From positions 6,544-70,543 of the forward strand of contig CAYYDG010000040.1 of assembly GCA_964470555.1 (NCBI GenBank): DNA of 64,000 bases. Direction: 5' to 3'. Source of the stretch: RBC074 sp964470555. Its GTDB lineage: Bacteria > Acidobacteriota > Blastocatellia > RBC074. Position numbers and translations under genes: made by a program. Each line of letters opens with the position of its first letter. Positions within the stretch are counted from its first letter, which is position 1. Of the stretch, positions 27,301-36,100 are shown one piece after another. Below the pieces are notes generated by a model. The model was not told the DNA's origin, searched no databases, and saw nothing but the letters and a program-made list of their open reading frames with translations.

Positions 27301-27997
27301 GTTCATTTCGCCCAGCGAAGACAAATGGAAACAGACTTCGCGTTTGGTGATGTTGTTGCCGCACGGTTACGAAGGCCAGGGGCCTGAACATTCCAGCGCG
27401 AGGCTTGAACGGTATTTGCAACTTTGCGCCGAAGACAACATGCAGGTGTGTTACCCGACGACTCCGGCGCAGTATTTCCACTTGCTGCGTCGCCAGGTCA
27501 AACAGGAACTGCGAAAGCCGCTGATTGTCATGACGCCGAAAAGCTTGTTGCGTTTGCCTGCGGCTGTGTCGTCGCTGGATCAATTCAGCAGCGGAGGGTT
27601 TCATCCCGTCATCGGCGACGATGTGAATCCGGCGAACGTCGAACGAGTGCTGGTGTGCAGCGGCAAGGTTTATTACGACCTGTTGGCCGAGCAGGACAAA
27701 AACAACAGCGGCAAGATCGCCATCCTTCGTTTGGAACAGTTCTATCCGTTTCCGTTGAGTTTGCTGCAACGCTGGCTGTCGTCGTTCAGCAGCGCGAAAC
27801 AACTGTTCTGGGTGCAGGAAGAGCCGCAAAACATGGGCGGTTGGAATTTCATACGCCCCTGGTTGGAAGGTTTGAAGCGAACCGGGCAGGAACTTCGTTA
27901 CGTTGGCCGCGTAGCCAGCGCCAGCCCGGCCACCGGCTCATATATGGTTCACCAGTTGGAGCAACAGGCGTTGGTGAAAGAGGCGCTGAGCCTGTAA
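24350..27997 (+). CDS. kgd: Multifunctional 2-oxoglutarate dehydrogenase/decarboxylase (E1 with fused E2 domain)
   Basis: 1215 residues with the architecture of mycobacterial KGD. N-terminal about 40 residues form the E1 N-terminal segment (FGANATYVEDLLRQFQYNP), followed by an Ala/Pro linker (about 55-95), a succinyltransferase-type E2 catalytic domain (about 105-345, with STYDHRIIQGAESG), and the ThDP-dependent E1 (about 360-1215). E1 blocks seen: EKFLHTKYLGQKRFSVEGGE, GMAHRGRLTVLANI, HGDAAFAGQGIV, GFRRHGHNEGDEPSYTQP, and HSSARLERYLQLCAEDNMQV. It decarboxylates 2-oxoglutarate and, with partners, yields succinyl-CoA in the TCA cycle; no lipoyl domain is fused, so it must borrow one from another E2. 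No E2 or E3 gene adjoins. Outside Actinomycetota this fusion also occurs in some Acidobacteriota and Bacteroidota. Confidence 0.93.
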   Translation: MRDQREIANIIANDFGANATYVEDLLRQFQYNPNSVGDEWGSYFHSLLGGNGAVKAEAQAVAAKAAPAAAPQMVAVQPAAKPAVAPAAETVGERLQIRGPAMKIVENMETSLSVPTATSLRQIQIKLLDENRRWVNRYLDEQGKGKTSYTHFIAWAILKALAKFPQMNDGYEEKDGVAYRLKRTDVNLGVAVDIQKKDGSRSLLVPNVKAADKMTFWQFVQAYQDVVIRARDGKLQVSDFQGTTISITNPGTIGTSSSSPRLMAGQGAIIATGAIEFPPEYAAMTDAALSQLGISKVFNITSTYDHRIIQGAESGMFLAYIHELMLGKHDFYDEIFADLGINYKPLRWSVDVNPMLSGVDRERQEIKKQAAIFEWINAYRVRGHLIADIDPLHMIHLYAHPELEIETYGLSIWDLDREFYTGGLGGKEYATLREIWAMLIRFYCGKVGTESRHITSREQKQWIRERIERNPEPIPVEVKKQLLDRLIAAEQFEKFLHTKYLGQKRFSVEGGESIIPVLDQLIAGTAQRGAEEIVLGMAHRGRLTVLANIIGHYMSERIFTSFEGTVHPNFPADEGDVKYHQGAVGKRDINGKELTLTLSPNPSHLEFVDPVVEGMARAKQDAMQIAREEARARVWPVLIHGDAAFAGQGIVTETLNLADLKGYRTGGTIHFIINNQIGFTTSPTSSRSSIYSTDIAKMTQLPIFHVNADDVEAAWRVLQIALDFRQKFNKDVVIDLIGFRRHGHNEGDEPSYTQPLMYQRVKEHPGVRELYSRQLIREGTLTREEVDQMIETVWRSYETALASAKEIVANKKPMTAPPEMKPDMDGSTVLETGVARDMLDEVSRTMSVVPQGFTINPKMVSQMSRRAKMGSGEIPVDWGFAEGLAFGSLILEGTSVRLSGQDCGRGTFSQRHAILYDTQTGDSWTPLETLQSNGVKFEVFDSSLSEAGVLGYEYGYSIVSRDGLTMWEAQFGDFANGAQVLIDQFISPSEDKWKQTSRLVMLLPHGYEGQGPEHSSARLERYLQLCAEDNMQVCYPTTPAQYFHLLRRQVKQELRKPLIVMTPKSLLRLPAAVSSLDQFSSGGFHPVIGDDVNPANVERVLVCSGKVYYDLLAEQDKNNSGKIAILRLEQFYPFPLSLLQRWLSSFSSAKQLFWVQEEPQNMGGWNFIRPWLEGLKRTGQELRYVGRVASASPATGSYMVHQLEQQALVKEALSL

Positions 27998-28034
27998 ACT
28001 CCGGTTGCAAGATTTCAGCGTCAGGAAGGTGACT

Positions 28035-28370
28035 ATGAATCCAATTGTTATCAGCGCAATTATTGCATCAGGCAGTTTTATTCTGACCATTTTCGGCGCG
28101 ATTTATCTTAATCAACGCCACGTGGACAAGCTGATGGAACAAATGGACAAGCGTTTAGAGGAGATGGATAAGCGATTCGAAGCCACGCTCAATGAAAGCT
28201 CATCCAGAGTGGAGGGTAAAATTGATGTGCTGCGATCCGAGATGCAGACGCTTAGAATGGAAAACAATGCTCGCTCCGATTCTTTGCAAAAGGAAGTAGT
28301 GGGTTTGCAAACGAAGGTCGAACGAATTGAGCAGGCGTTGTTCAGGCCTGTTTTGCCACCAAGAGGCTGA
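28035..28370 (+). CDS. Small membrane-anchored coiled-coil protein
   Basis: 111 residues from ATG 28035 (RBS AGGAAGGT); earlier in-frame codons have no start support. One N-terminal helix (residues 3-25, PIVISAIIASGSFILTIFGA) and then a long heptad-patterned coil (about 30-100: VDKLMEQMDKRLEEMDKRFE, LQKEVVGLQTKVERIEQALF). Short proteins of this kind are common next to unrelated genes; a tethered oligomer is likely. No known partner. It lies 37 bp after kgd and ends before a strong terminator (28398-28427). Confidence 0.6.
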   Translation: MNPIVISAIIASGSFILTIFGAIYLNQRHVDKLMEQMDKRLEEMDKRFEATLNESSSRVEGKIDVLRSEMQTLRMENNARSDSLQKEVVGLQTKVERIEQALFRPVLPPRG

Positions 28371-28397
28371 ACACGGTTTAAGTATTGGGTAAAACAG

Positions 28398-28427
28398 TAA
28401 CGGCAGGCCGCAAGTGACCTGCCGTTA
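28398..28427. terminator. Intrinsic-type hairpin after coiled-coil gene
   Basis: A perfect 10-bp stem TAACGGCAGG / CCTGCCGTTA (28398-28407, 28418-28427) with a 10-base loop, followed by TTTC. It ends the kgd-coiled-coil transcript and sits just before the tRNA gene, which reads the opposite way, so it may serve both directions. Confidence 0.65.
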
Positions 28428-28449
28428 TTTCATTGGATTTTGAATTTTT

Positions 28450-28525
<76 letters not shown>

Positions 28526-28623
28526 AGAGAACTGGCGAGGTTATACACCTCACAATTGAACTTGAGCAAGCGCGTGCCAACGGGTTGCCGCGCAAATTTC
28601 CCGACAGGAGTAACCGAACAACG

Positions 28624-30660
28624 ATGGCTTCATCGCTGACAAACGAAATCAAACAAACGCTGATCGCGCTGGTGCGCGACAATTTTTCCGTAGAACTGGA
28701 CGATGTCGTTTCTGAAATTCCGCCGAAAACCGAACTCGGCGACCTGGCGTTTCCGCTGGCGTTTGATCTGGCCAAACGCATCAAAGCCGCGACCGGCGAA
28801 AAGAAAAATCCGCGCGAGATTGCGAACAAACTGGCCGACGGATTGAAAACAGTTTCCGGCGTCGCATGCGTCGAAATCGCCGGGCCGGGCTATCTGAACG
28901 TCTTCTTCAACCGCGCTGAGATATTTTCTCAACTTAGCAATCCGCAATCCGCAATCCGCAATCCGCAATCCGGCAAGCTGATCGTTGAACACACATCAAT
29001 CAATCCGAACAAAGCCGCGCACATCGGCCATGTCCGCAACTCTGTCTTGGGCGACACGACGGCTCGCATTTTGAAAGCCACTGGCGAGAGCGTCGAAATT
29101 CATAACTACATTGACAACACCGGCGTGCAGGTGGCCGACGTGGTCGTCGGCTTCATGAATCTGGAAAACAAATCGCTGGCCGAAATCAAAGCCATCGCCG
29201 AACGCCCGGTCGCCAAACGCGAAGACAATTTCGACTATTACTGCTGGGACCTTTATTCGCGCGTTGGCCAGTGGTACGAAGAAGACAAAACCCGGCTGCA
29301 AATTCGCGCGCAAACGCTGCACGAGATCGAAGAAGGCAACAACGCGACTGCCGAAATCGGCGAATACATTTCTTCGCGCATTGTGGATTGCCATTTGGAA
29401 ACAATGGCACGACTGGACATCAGTTACGACTTGCTGGCGCGCGAAAGCGAAATCCTGCATCTGCATTTCTGGGCGCACGCTTTTGAAAAGCTCAAAGTCA
29501 GCGGCGCAATCGTTTTTGAAACCGAAGGCCGCAATAAAGGTTGTTGGGTGATGCGCGCCGAAGAGGGACGAGCAGAAGGAGAGGCAGAGGGGCAGAGTGA
29601 CGCAGAAAGCGAACATGATGCCGACAAGATCATCGTTCGCTCGAATGGGACGGTGACCTACACCGGCAAGGACATTGCTTATCACCTCTGGAAGCTGGGC
29701 AAGCTCGGCCTGGATTTTCATTACCGACTGTTACGTCACGATCACCACGGACGCGAAGTCTGGATCACGACCGGCGACGAAAGTTCCGCCAGCAACCAGC
29801 ATCCGCCGTTTGGCAATGGCACGGCGTTTTTGAACGTGATTGACGTGGGACAATCCTATCCGCAAGCCAACGTCAAAAAAGGCGTGATGATGATAGATCA
29901 CGACGAGCGCGTAGCCCGTAGCGCTCATCTGGCATACGAAAAAGTAACGCTGACGCCTGCCGCCGCCATCGAACTCGGCATGGAACTTTCCGAAGCTGAC
30001 CAGCAACGCCAGCAAATCGGAATGTCCGGGCGCAAAGGCTTGGGCGTCAAGGCTGACGATCTGATTGACCGGCTGGAAGCCAAAGCGCTGGCCGAAGTGC
30101 AATCACGCAACGCTGACCTGTCCGAAGCGCAGCAACAGAAAATCGCTCGACAAATCGCCGTCGCTGCGCTGCGCTACTTCCTGCTGAAATACACGCGCAC
30201 TTCGATCATCGCTTTTGACTTTGAAGAGGCGTTGAAGTTTCGCGGCGAGACAGGCCCTTACCTGCAATACTCCGTGCGCCGGTTGAGCAACATCTTCACG
30301 GAGCTTGGCCGTTCGGCTGATGACGTTCGCGCAGAGTTCGCGCAATTGTCGGCGGAAGAAGTCGCCGCGCAATTTTCCGGCGAAGCGGGTGACGTGCTGT
30401 GGTCGTTGGTCTATTTCGCTTCGCGGTTGGATGACGTCGTGCAACTGTCAGCCAATGCGTTCGAACCAACACACGTAGCCAAATACGCGTTCCAACTGGC
30501 CGATCAGTTCAACACGTTCTATCAAGACAAACGCTTCCACATCCTGAAAGAATCCGACGCCAAACGGAAAACCGTGCTGCTCGTGGCTGTTGATGTCGTG
30601 CGGCAAAAACTGGCGCAAGCGCTCGCGCTGCTGGGCATTGAAGTGCCGGAGAAGATGTAG
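28624..30660 (+). CDS. argS: Arginyl-tRNA synthetase
   Basis: 678 residues from ATG 28624 (MASSLTNEIKQTLIALV), with AGGAG about 12 bp upstream; the in-frame codons before it lack support. It charges tRNA-Arg with arginine. Seen: N-terminal additional domain (about 1-120), HIGH-type signature AHIGHVRNSVLGD (about residue 133 on), KMSKS-region variant MSGRKGLGV, and the C-terminal DALR anticodon-binding domain (LKFRGETGPYLQYSVRRLSN to the end). Two low-complexity insertions are visible: an in-frame run of five GCAATCC heptamers just before the HIGH region and a Glu/Ala/Gly-rich stretch (about residues 315-330). Both lie at surface-loop-like positions, and the frame is intact. Confidence 0.95.
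   Translation: MASSLTNEIKQTLIALVRDNFSVELDDVVSEIPPKTELGDLAFPLAFDLAKRIKAATGEKKNPREIANKLADGLKTVSGVACVEIAGPGYLNVFFNRAEIFSQLSNPQSAIRNPQSGKLIVEHTSINPNKAAHIGHVRNSVLGDTTARILKATGESVEIHNYIDNTGVQVADVVVGFMNLENKSLAEIKAIAERPVAKREDNFDYYCWDLYSRVGQWYEEDKTRLQIRAQTLHEIEEGNNATAEIGEYISSRIVDCHLETMARLDISYDLLARESEILHLHFWAHAFEKLKVSGAIVFETEGRNKGCWVMRAEEGRAEGEAEGQSDAESEHDADKIIVRSNGTVTYTGKDIAYHLWKLGKLGLDFHYRLLRHDHHGREVWITTGDESSASNQHPPFGNGTAFLNVIDVGQSYPQANVKKGVMMIDHDERVARSAHLAYEKVTLTPAAAIELGMELSEADQQRQQIGMSGRKGLGVKADDLIDRLEAKALAEVQSRNADLSEAQQQKIARQIAVAALRYFLLKYTRTSIIAFDFEEALKFRGETGPYLQYSVRRLSNIFTELGRSADDVRAEFAQLSAEEVAAQFSGEAGDVLWSLVYFASRLDDVVQLSANAFEPTHVAKYAFQLADQFNTFYQDKRFHILKESDAKRKTVLLVAVDVVRQKLAQALALLGIEVPEKM
28937..28971. 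repeat. Heptameric tandem repeat GCAATCC x5 inside argS
   Basis: Five perfect GCAATCC units, 35 bp, read in frame as alternating NPQSAIR blocks. Because 21 bp (three units) equals seven codons, copy-number changes of three units would keep the frame, others would break an essential gene. Confidence 0.85.
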
Positions 30661-30666
30661 CCGGTT

Positions 30667-30793
30667 GGAGCTCGGACGTCCCGTCCGCAAGGTAAAAAGC
30701 GCGAAGCTTCCTTGTTCCTTGATGTGCTTACATTCACGCAGTTCAAAAGATGCTGCGCGGCTTTTGTTAAAGCGGACGAGACGTCCGCGCTCC
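30667..30793. repeat. Long inverted-repeat (MITE-like) element, GGACGTC type
   Basis: Arms of 22 bp at 30667-30688 and 30772-30793 match at 20 positions (GGAGCTCGGACGTCCCGTCC against its complement). Pairing continues inward (AAAAGCGCG with CGCGGCTTTT), so the whole 127 bp can fold. It fills the gap between argS and the peptidase gene. Confidence 0.75.
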
Positions 30794-30809
30794 CAGTTTG
30801 GAGAACACT

Positions 30810-33110
30810 ATGAATCGAATTCGACGCATTCCTATCGTTCTTTTGGCGGTGTTGCTTGTTGCGCCCATCTTTGCGCAGCAAGCAGCCAGACAAGCGGATC
30901 AAAGCCTGCTGACGCTCGACACGATTTTCAGCTATCGCGCGCAATCGCTGGGTTGGCATCAATGGCAGGCGGATGGCAGCGGTTATTTGATGCTGGAGCC
31001 TTCGACGGTCAGCAAAGATGCGCTGGATTTGGTTCGCTACGACGCGGCTTCGGGCGCTCGGTCGGTTCTGGTTTCGGCGCAAAGCCTGACGCCTGCCGGA
31101 GCTTCCTCGCCTTTGGTGATTGAAGAATTCACCTTGAGCGACGACAGCAAACGTTTGCTCATCTTCACCAATTCTGAGCGCGTCTGGCGGTCGAATACGC
31201 GCGGCGATTATTGGGTCTTCGATCTGGCCAGCAAGAAATTGCAAAAACTCGGCGGCACGGCAAAGCCATCTTCGTTGATGTTTGCCAAGTTTTCGCCCGA
31301 TGCCACGCGCGTTGGTTACGTGCGCGAAAACAACATCTACGTGGAAAATCTGGCGGACGGACGAATCACGCCACTCACCACCGACGGCGCGCAATACACC
31401 GTCAACGGGACTTTCGATTGGGTGTACGAAGAAGAATTGTTTTGCCGCGATGGATTTCGCTGGTCGCCGGACGGCAAGCAAATCGCTTATTGGCAACTCG
31501 ATGCTTCCGGCGTCAAAGAGTTCAAGATGATCAACAACACCGACGAACTCTATCCGAAGATCATAAGCTTTCCGTATCCCAAAGCGGGCGAGATGAATTC
31601 CGCCGCGCGTGTTGGCGTGGTCAGCGCCGCTGGCGGCAAGACGCGATGGTTACAGGTTCCCGGCGATGCGCGCAACAACTATCTGCCGCGCATGGAATGG
31701 GCGGCCAGTTCCAATGAAGTCATCATTCAACAACTCAACCGATTGCAGAATACGAACATCGTCATGATTGGCGATGCGCGAACAGGCAAGGTTCGTCCAA
31801 TCCTGACTGAAAAGGACGATGCCTGGGTGGATGTTGCCTGGGGTTCGATTGGTTGGAGCAAGCGCGGATTGGCTCGCGGCGATGTGGAATGGATTGACGG
31901 CGGCAAACGTTTTCTGTGGACCAGCGAACGCGACGGATGGCGGCACGTTTATTCCGTTTCGCGCGACGGTTCCGACGTCAAATGCATCACGCCCGGCAAT
32001 TACGATTTGATCGGCGTGGAATTGGTAGACGTTCCGAACGGCTGGATTTACTTTTCCGCTTCGCCCGAAAACGCCACGCAAAAATATCTGTTCCGCGCGC
32101 GCCTCAACGGCGAAGGCAAAGCCGAGCGCCTCTCGCCCGCCAATCAACCCGGCACGCACACGTACACGATTTCTCCGCGCGGCGATTTGGCGATCCATAC
32201 CTATTCGGCGGCGACCAAAGCGCCAGTGACGGATGTTGTTCGCCTCCCGCAACACACGGTTGTGCGGACAATGTTCGACAACAAGGAACTGGCTGAACGT
32301 CTGGCCAAACTGAAACCCGTCACGCACGAATTTTTCCGCGTCAAGATTGAAGACGGCGTGGAACTGGACGGTTGGATGATGAAACCACCGGGTTTTGACG
32401 CGACGAAAAAATATCCCGTGCTGTTTTATGTATACGGCGAACCTTGGGGACAGACGGTGTTGGATTCCTGGGATGGCGGCCAGGGAATGTGGCACACGAT
32501 GCTGGCGCAGCAAGGTTACGTGTTGATGAGCGTGGACAATCGCGGCACTCCCGCGCCGCGTGGTCGCGCATGGCGCAAGAGCATTTACCGCCAGATGGGG
32601 ATTCGCAATTCGCTGGATCAAGCCAACGCCGCACGCGCCATTTCGAAATGGCCGTTCGTTGACGCGACGCGCATAGGCATCTGGGGCTGGAGCGGCGGCG
32701 GTTCTTCGACGCTCAACGCCATGTTCCGTTACCCGGATGTTTATCAGGTCGGATTGTCCGTCGCGCCTGTGCCGGACATTCGTTATTACGACACGATTTA
32801 CCAGGAACGGTACTGCGGATTGCCGCAAGACCATCCCGATGAATACAAACAAAGCTCGCCGATCACCTTCGCCAGCCAGTTGCAAGGCCAACTGCTGCTC
32901 GTTCACGGCACGGGTGACGACAACGTTCATTACCAGGGAACCGAAGCTCTGATCAATGCTCTGATTGCCGCCAACAAACCGTTCACGATGATGGCTTATC
33001 CCAACCGCTCGCACGGCATTTACGAAGGCGCAGGCACGACGCGGCATTTGTACGGATTGCTGACTCGGTTTTTGAATGAAAAGCTGCCGCCGGGGCCGCA
33101 CGGCGAATAA
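30810..33110 (+). CDS. S9 family (dipeptidyl peptidase IV-like) serine peptidase, exported
   Basis: 766 residues from ATG 30810 (an earlier in-frame TTG at 30798 is less likely). Sec signal MNRIRRIPIVLLAVLLVAPI ending FAQQ. Architecture is DPP-IV like: an eight-bladed beta-propeller (about 45-480, with repeated W-S-P-D-G-K, DWVYEEELF, W-T-S-E-R-D-G-W blocks), then an alpha/beta-hydrolase domain. The EE pair that binds the substrate amino terminus is in DWVYEEELF. Catalytic Ser628 lies in GWSGGGSST, Asp in GTGDDNVHYQ, His in NRSHGIYEG. It releases N-terminal dipeptides (X-Pro type) in the periplasm. It converges on the TIG protein, with a bidirectional terminator between them. Confidence 0.94.
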   Translation: MNRIRRIPIVLLAVLLVAPIFAQQAARQADQSLLTLDTIFSYRAQSLGWHQWQADGSGYLMLEPSTVSKDALDLVRYDAASGARSVLVSAQSLTPAGASSPLVIEEFTLSDDSKRLLIFTNSERVWRSNTRGDYWVFDLASKKLQKLGGTAKPSSLMFAKFSPDATRVGYVRENNIYVENLADGRITPLTTDGAQYTVNGTFDWVYEEELFCRDGFRWSPDGKQIAYWQLDASGVKEFKMINNTDELYPKIISFPYPKAGEMNSAARVGVVSAAGGKTRWLQVPGDARNNYLPRMEWAASSNEVIIQQLNRLQNTNIVMIGDARTGKVRPILTEKDDAWVDVAWGSIGWSKRGLARGDVEWIDGGKRFLWTSERDGWRHVYSVSRDGSDVKCITPGNYDLIGVELVDVPNGWIYFSASPENATQKYLFRARLNGEGKAERLSPANQPGTHTYTISPRGDLAIHTYSAATKAPVTDVVRLPQHTVVRTMFDNKELAERLAKLKPVTHEFFRVKIEDGVELDGWMMKPPGFDATKKYPVLFYVYGEPWGQTVLDSWDGGQGMWHTMLAQQGYVLMSVDNRGTPAPRGRAWRKSIYRQMGIRNSLDQANAARAISKWPFVDATRIGIWGWSGGGSSTLNAMFRYPDVYQVGLSVAPVPDIRYYDTIYQERYCGLPQDHPDEYKQSSPITFASQLQGQLLLVHGTGDDNVHYQGTEALINALIAANKPFTMMAYPNRSHGIYEGAGTTRHLYGLLTRFLNEKLPPGPHGE

Positions 33111-33114
33111 AAGC

Positions 33115-33153
33115 GAAGCCTCGTCGTGATTCATTACTTCACAACGAGGCTTC
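33115..33153. terminator. Bidirectional terminator
   Basis: GAAGCCTCGTCGTGA (from 33115) pairs with TTCACAACGAGGCTTC (33138-33153) around a 7-base loop, 14 of 16 positions matching. It sits in the 48-bp gap between the convergent DPP-IV-like and TIG-domain genes. Confidence 0.7.
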
Positions 33154-33158
33154 AGCCC

Positions 33159-36100
33159 TCACTTAATCGTCACGGTCACTGTATTCGCATTGAACCCATC
33201 AACTGCCAAGCTGACTCCCACTTCGCCTCGCCCACGTAAGGCTTTGGGTAGTTCTACGTTAACCTGATCCACGCCAATCAGGTCGCCCTGCGCCCCTGCG
33301 AAAGAGATGGGGGCATCCAAATTATCAATTTTGATGTTGGTCCCACGCACCACAGAACGGTTGCGGATGCCTGTGCCGAAAAGCACCAGGAAAACGCGCT
33401 CGTTTTCCGATCCCAAGTCAATGGGGCGAGCGACCAGTTTGTTTTGCACAGGGTCAAAAACAACAATCGGCTCGTATTCCTGCGCTCCGTTCGCACGTAT
33501 TCGCAAGGCTACTCCAATGGCAGTTCCCTGTCCGGAAGAATTCGCCGTAAAGAGTGCCGGGGCAACAGCGGCGAGCCGTAAGTTGTTCTCTGCGACCAAA
33601 GCGCCGTCAACGTAGACTGAAACCACCGAACTGCCAATTGTCGTCGTTGTCGCGGGAGGTAAAAGAACGTCTGCTGGCATTACAAAGTTGATCTGCGTCG
33701 GCGAGACGAAAAAGAGCGGCGCGGGGTATTCGTAACCATCCACGTCTGTGACAACCACAGACGTGCCATCCAGTGTCAGCGGCAACGGCGTCACCGTTGC
33801 GGTTTGAGTCGTTTTCGCCAAACCAACGCCAAAGGAGGTCACGATTGCATTTGCCGTGGACAGCGTGTTGTAGCTGGCGGCAGAAACGCTTGCCAATGTG
33901 CCTGGTTGGCTGATGGTCAGCGTTTGCCCGGCTATCGTCACGGAACCAATGCGTTGCGTCGGACTGGAATTGTTGTTCACCTTAAACAGGACTGGCACGT
34001 TCCCTACGCCGTTGATTGGGGTATAAATACTGTCAATCCAGGGAACATTGCTTTGCACCGTCCAGGGACAATGCGCCTGCGTGATAAGCCGTGTGCCCAC
34101 CGTTTTGGAATTACCAAACCCGGGCCGCACGTTGAGCAGCGTATGTGCAAGGGAATATGTGCAGGATGCGGTGCGGAAACTGACCGGATTGGATTCACCG
34201 CCGCCCGGTGTAAAAACGGTAACGTCGGCACTGAGGATTCCTGTCAGATCACTCGCCGGAATCGTCGTTTTCAACTGGGTGCTGCTGACCAGTGTCGTCG
34301 TGCGATCCTTACCATTCCAGCGCACAATCGAATCTGCGCGGAAATCGCGACCGAAAATACTCAGTGTTAGCGGGCCGCTGCCCGCCGCTCCCAGTGGCGG
34401 GTCCAGCCGATCAATGATGGGGCGGGTTGTTGCTGACCCGACACGGAATTCCAATGGCAATGTTACCCGATCTCCATTGCGCCCTATTGTCACAACAGTG
34501 ATGGGTATGTTGCCAATCTGGGCGATTTCTGACCTTCTGATCGTTGTTCGCAAACGCGATTTGCTCAGGAAGAATGTCTCATGCGGAATGCCATTCCAAA
34601 GCACGACGGAGCCATGCTGGAAACCGTCACTGTCTACGGAAGGGGGCAAAAAGTTTTTGCCCTGCACGTACAGCGTAAAGTCGCCGCCGCCTGCTGCGGT
34701 AGCGCTTGGACTGAGCGCCGACAGTTCTGCGATCAGGTTTGTCTCACTGTCAAATTCTGCTGTCACGACCGCGCGTGCCATAAAATTAAGCGGCGCCTGG
34801 TCGGCAGCACGCAGTGGTTGGAAACTTGCGCCGTTGTTGTTGGATATAAATGAGCCTGATTTTGGCGCGTCATCATCTCCAGCAAACAACACATTGTTAC
34901 CGCTGGACTGAACACCAATGTACAGGTCACCGCTATTGATTGTCGGCCCATCCGGAATCATGACTTCAAGCCAGCGATTTTCAGGCACGTTCGGAATCGT
35001 GATTGTCCGATCCACCAGAAACGTCGGGCTGCCGGGCAAACCTGTACGATCGGGATCAACGAACGCGACAATGCGAAGCTGCTGTCCTGTGGGAGAGTCA
35101 CCGCCAGTGGGCGCTGGCAAATGCACGCGCACTGCTTCCAGCTTAAATGACGAGCGGGTAGGTGTGACCCGATTGACAACCAGCGCGCCATTGAACGGCA
35201 ACGTGTCGTCGCGTGAATTATCATCAACCGACAACACTTCCATCACCCGCGTTTCGGGATTGATGCGATAAAACATATAGCCCATTGCCAGCAGGTCGTT
35301 CGCACTGATGCCGCCACGTTCGCCCGGAGCCAGTGTCGGATCCATAATGCCCAGATATTGTCCCGTCAGAACATCATCTTTCCAGTGTCCTGCCGGGCGT
35401 TCATCGCCACCCGTGCCGTCCGGACGCCCTGTTGACATCGGGGCGTCCACTTCAGACGTGAAGAAAATCTGTTCGCCGCCGGATGTCTGCACCTTCGGTG
35501 CCGTAGCCAGTAAGTCCATATCCACTCCCGGACGATACCGGTGCAGGTCCAGGAAAGTCGTTGCCCCGGCTCTTGCGCCGAAAGGCCCTCCCCGCAACGT
35601 TAAATCCAATTCGCGCTGGCCAACGTTCGAGATAAATCCCAAACAACGACCTAGCTCGCGCAAAGCAGCGGCTTCGAAATCTATTTTGTCAGCGTCAATT
35701 CCATCACTCGGGTCAAAGTCGAATTTGACGGCTGAATTAAAGGCAATGGACGGGAGTGGAGTTGGAATTTCTTCTACAAACCCAATCATCTTGGAAATGC
35801 TGGTGGGAAAATCAATATGTTCCGTATCTCCCAAATCGGTTTTCCAGGGGTAAGGCAAAAAACTGTAGACCGATACTTGGGGCGAAGTTGACGACCACGA
35901 CTGAAATTGATCGGACCGGTTGCTGGTGGCAATGAGTTTTCGAACCGGCACATTTGTGACGCCGAGCACTGTTGGTTGGTTAAAGGGGAATCCGAATGCA
36001 GTTGGACCAAAATCTATATCCATCGGAAGTTGAAAAGCGGGGATCTGCGGTTCCGGTTTCCCCAAAAGGATCGCTTCCCATTTGGCTGCGGCGCGCAGGA

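Noticed and set aside
28937..28971. Possible CRISPR-like array
   Set aside because: The unit is only 7 bp, has no spacers and lies inside a coding frame; nowhere in the window are there 23-47-bp repeats with spacers.
31650..33134. 494-codon minus-strand frame across the DPP-IV-like gene
   Set aside because: Antisense shadow of a gene with an intact catalytic triad.
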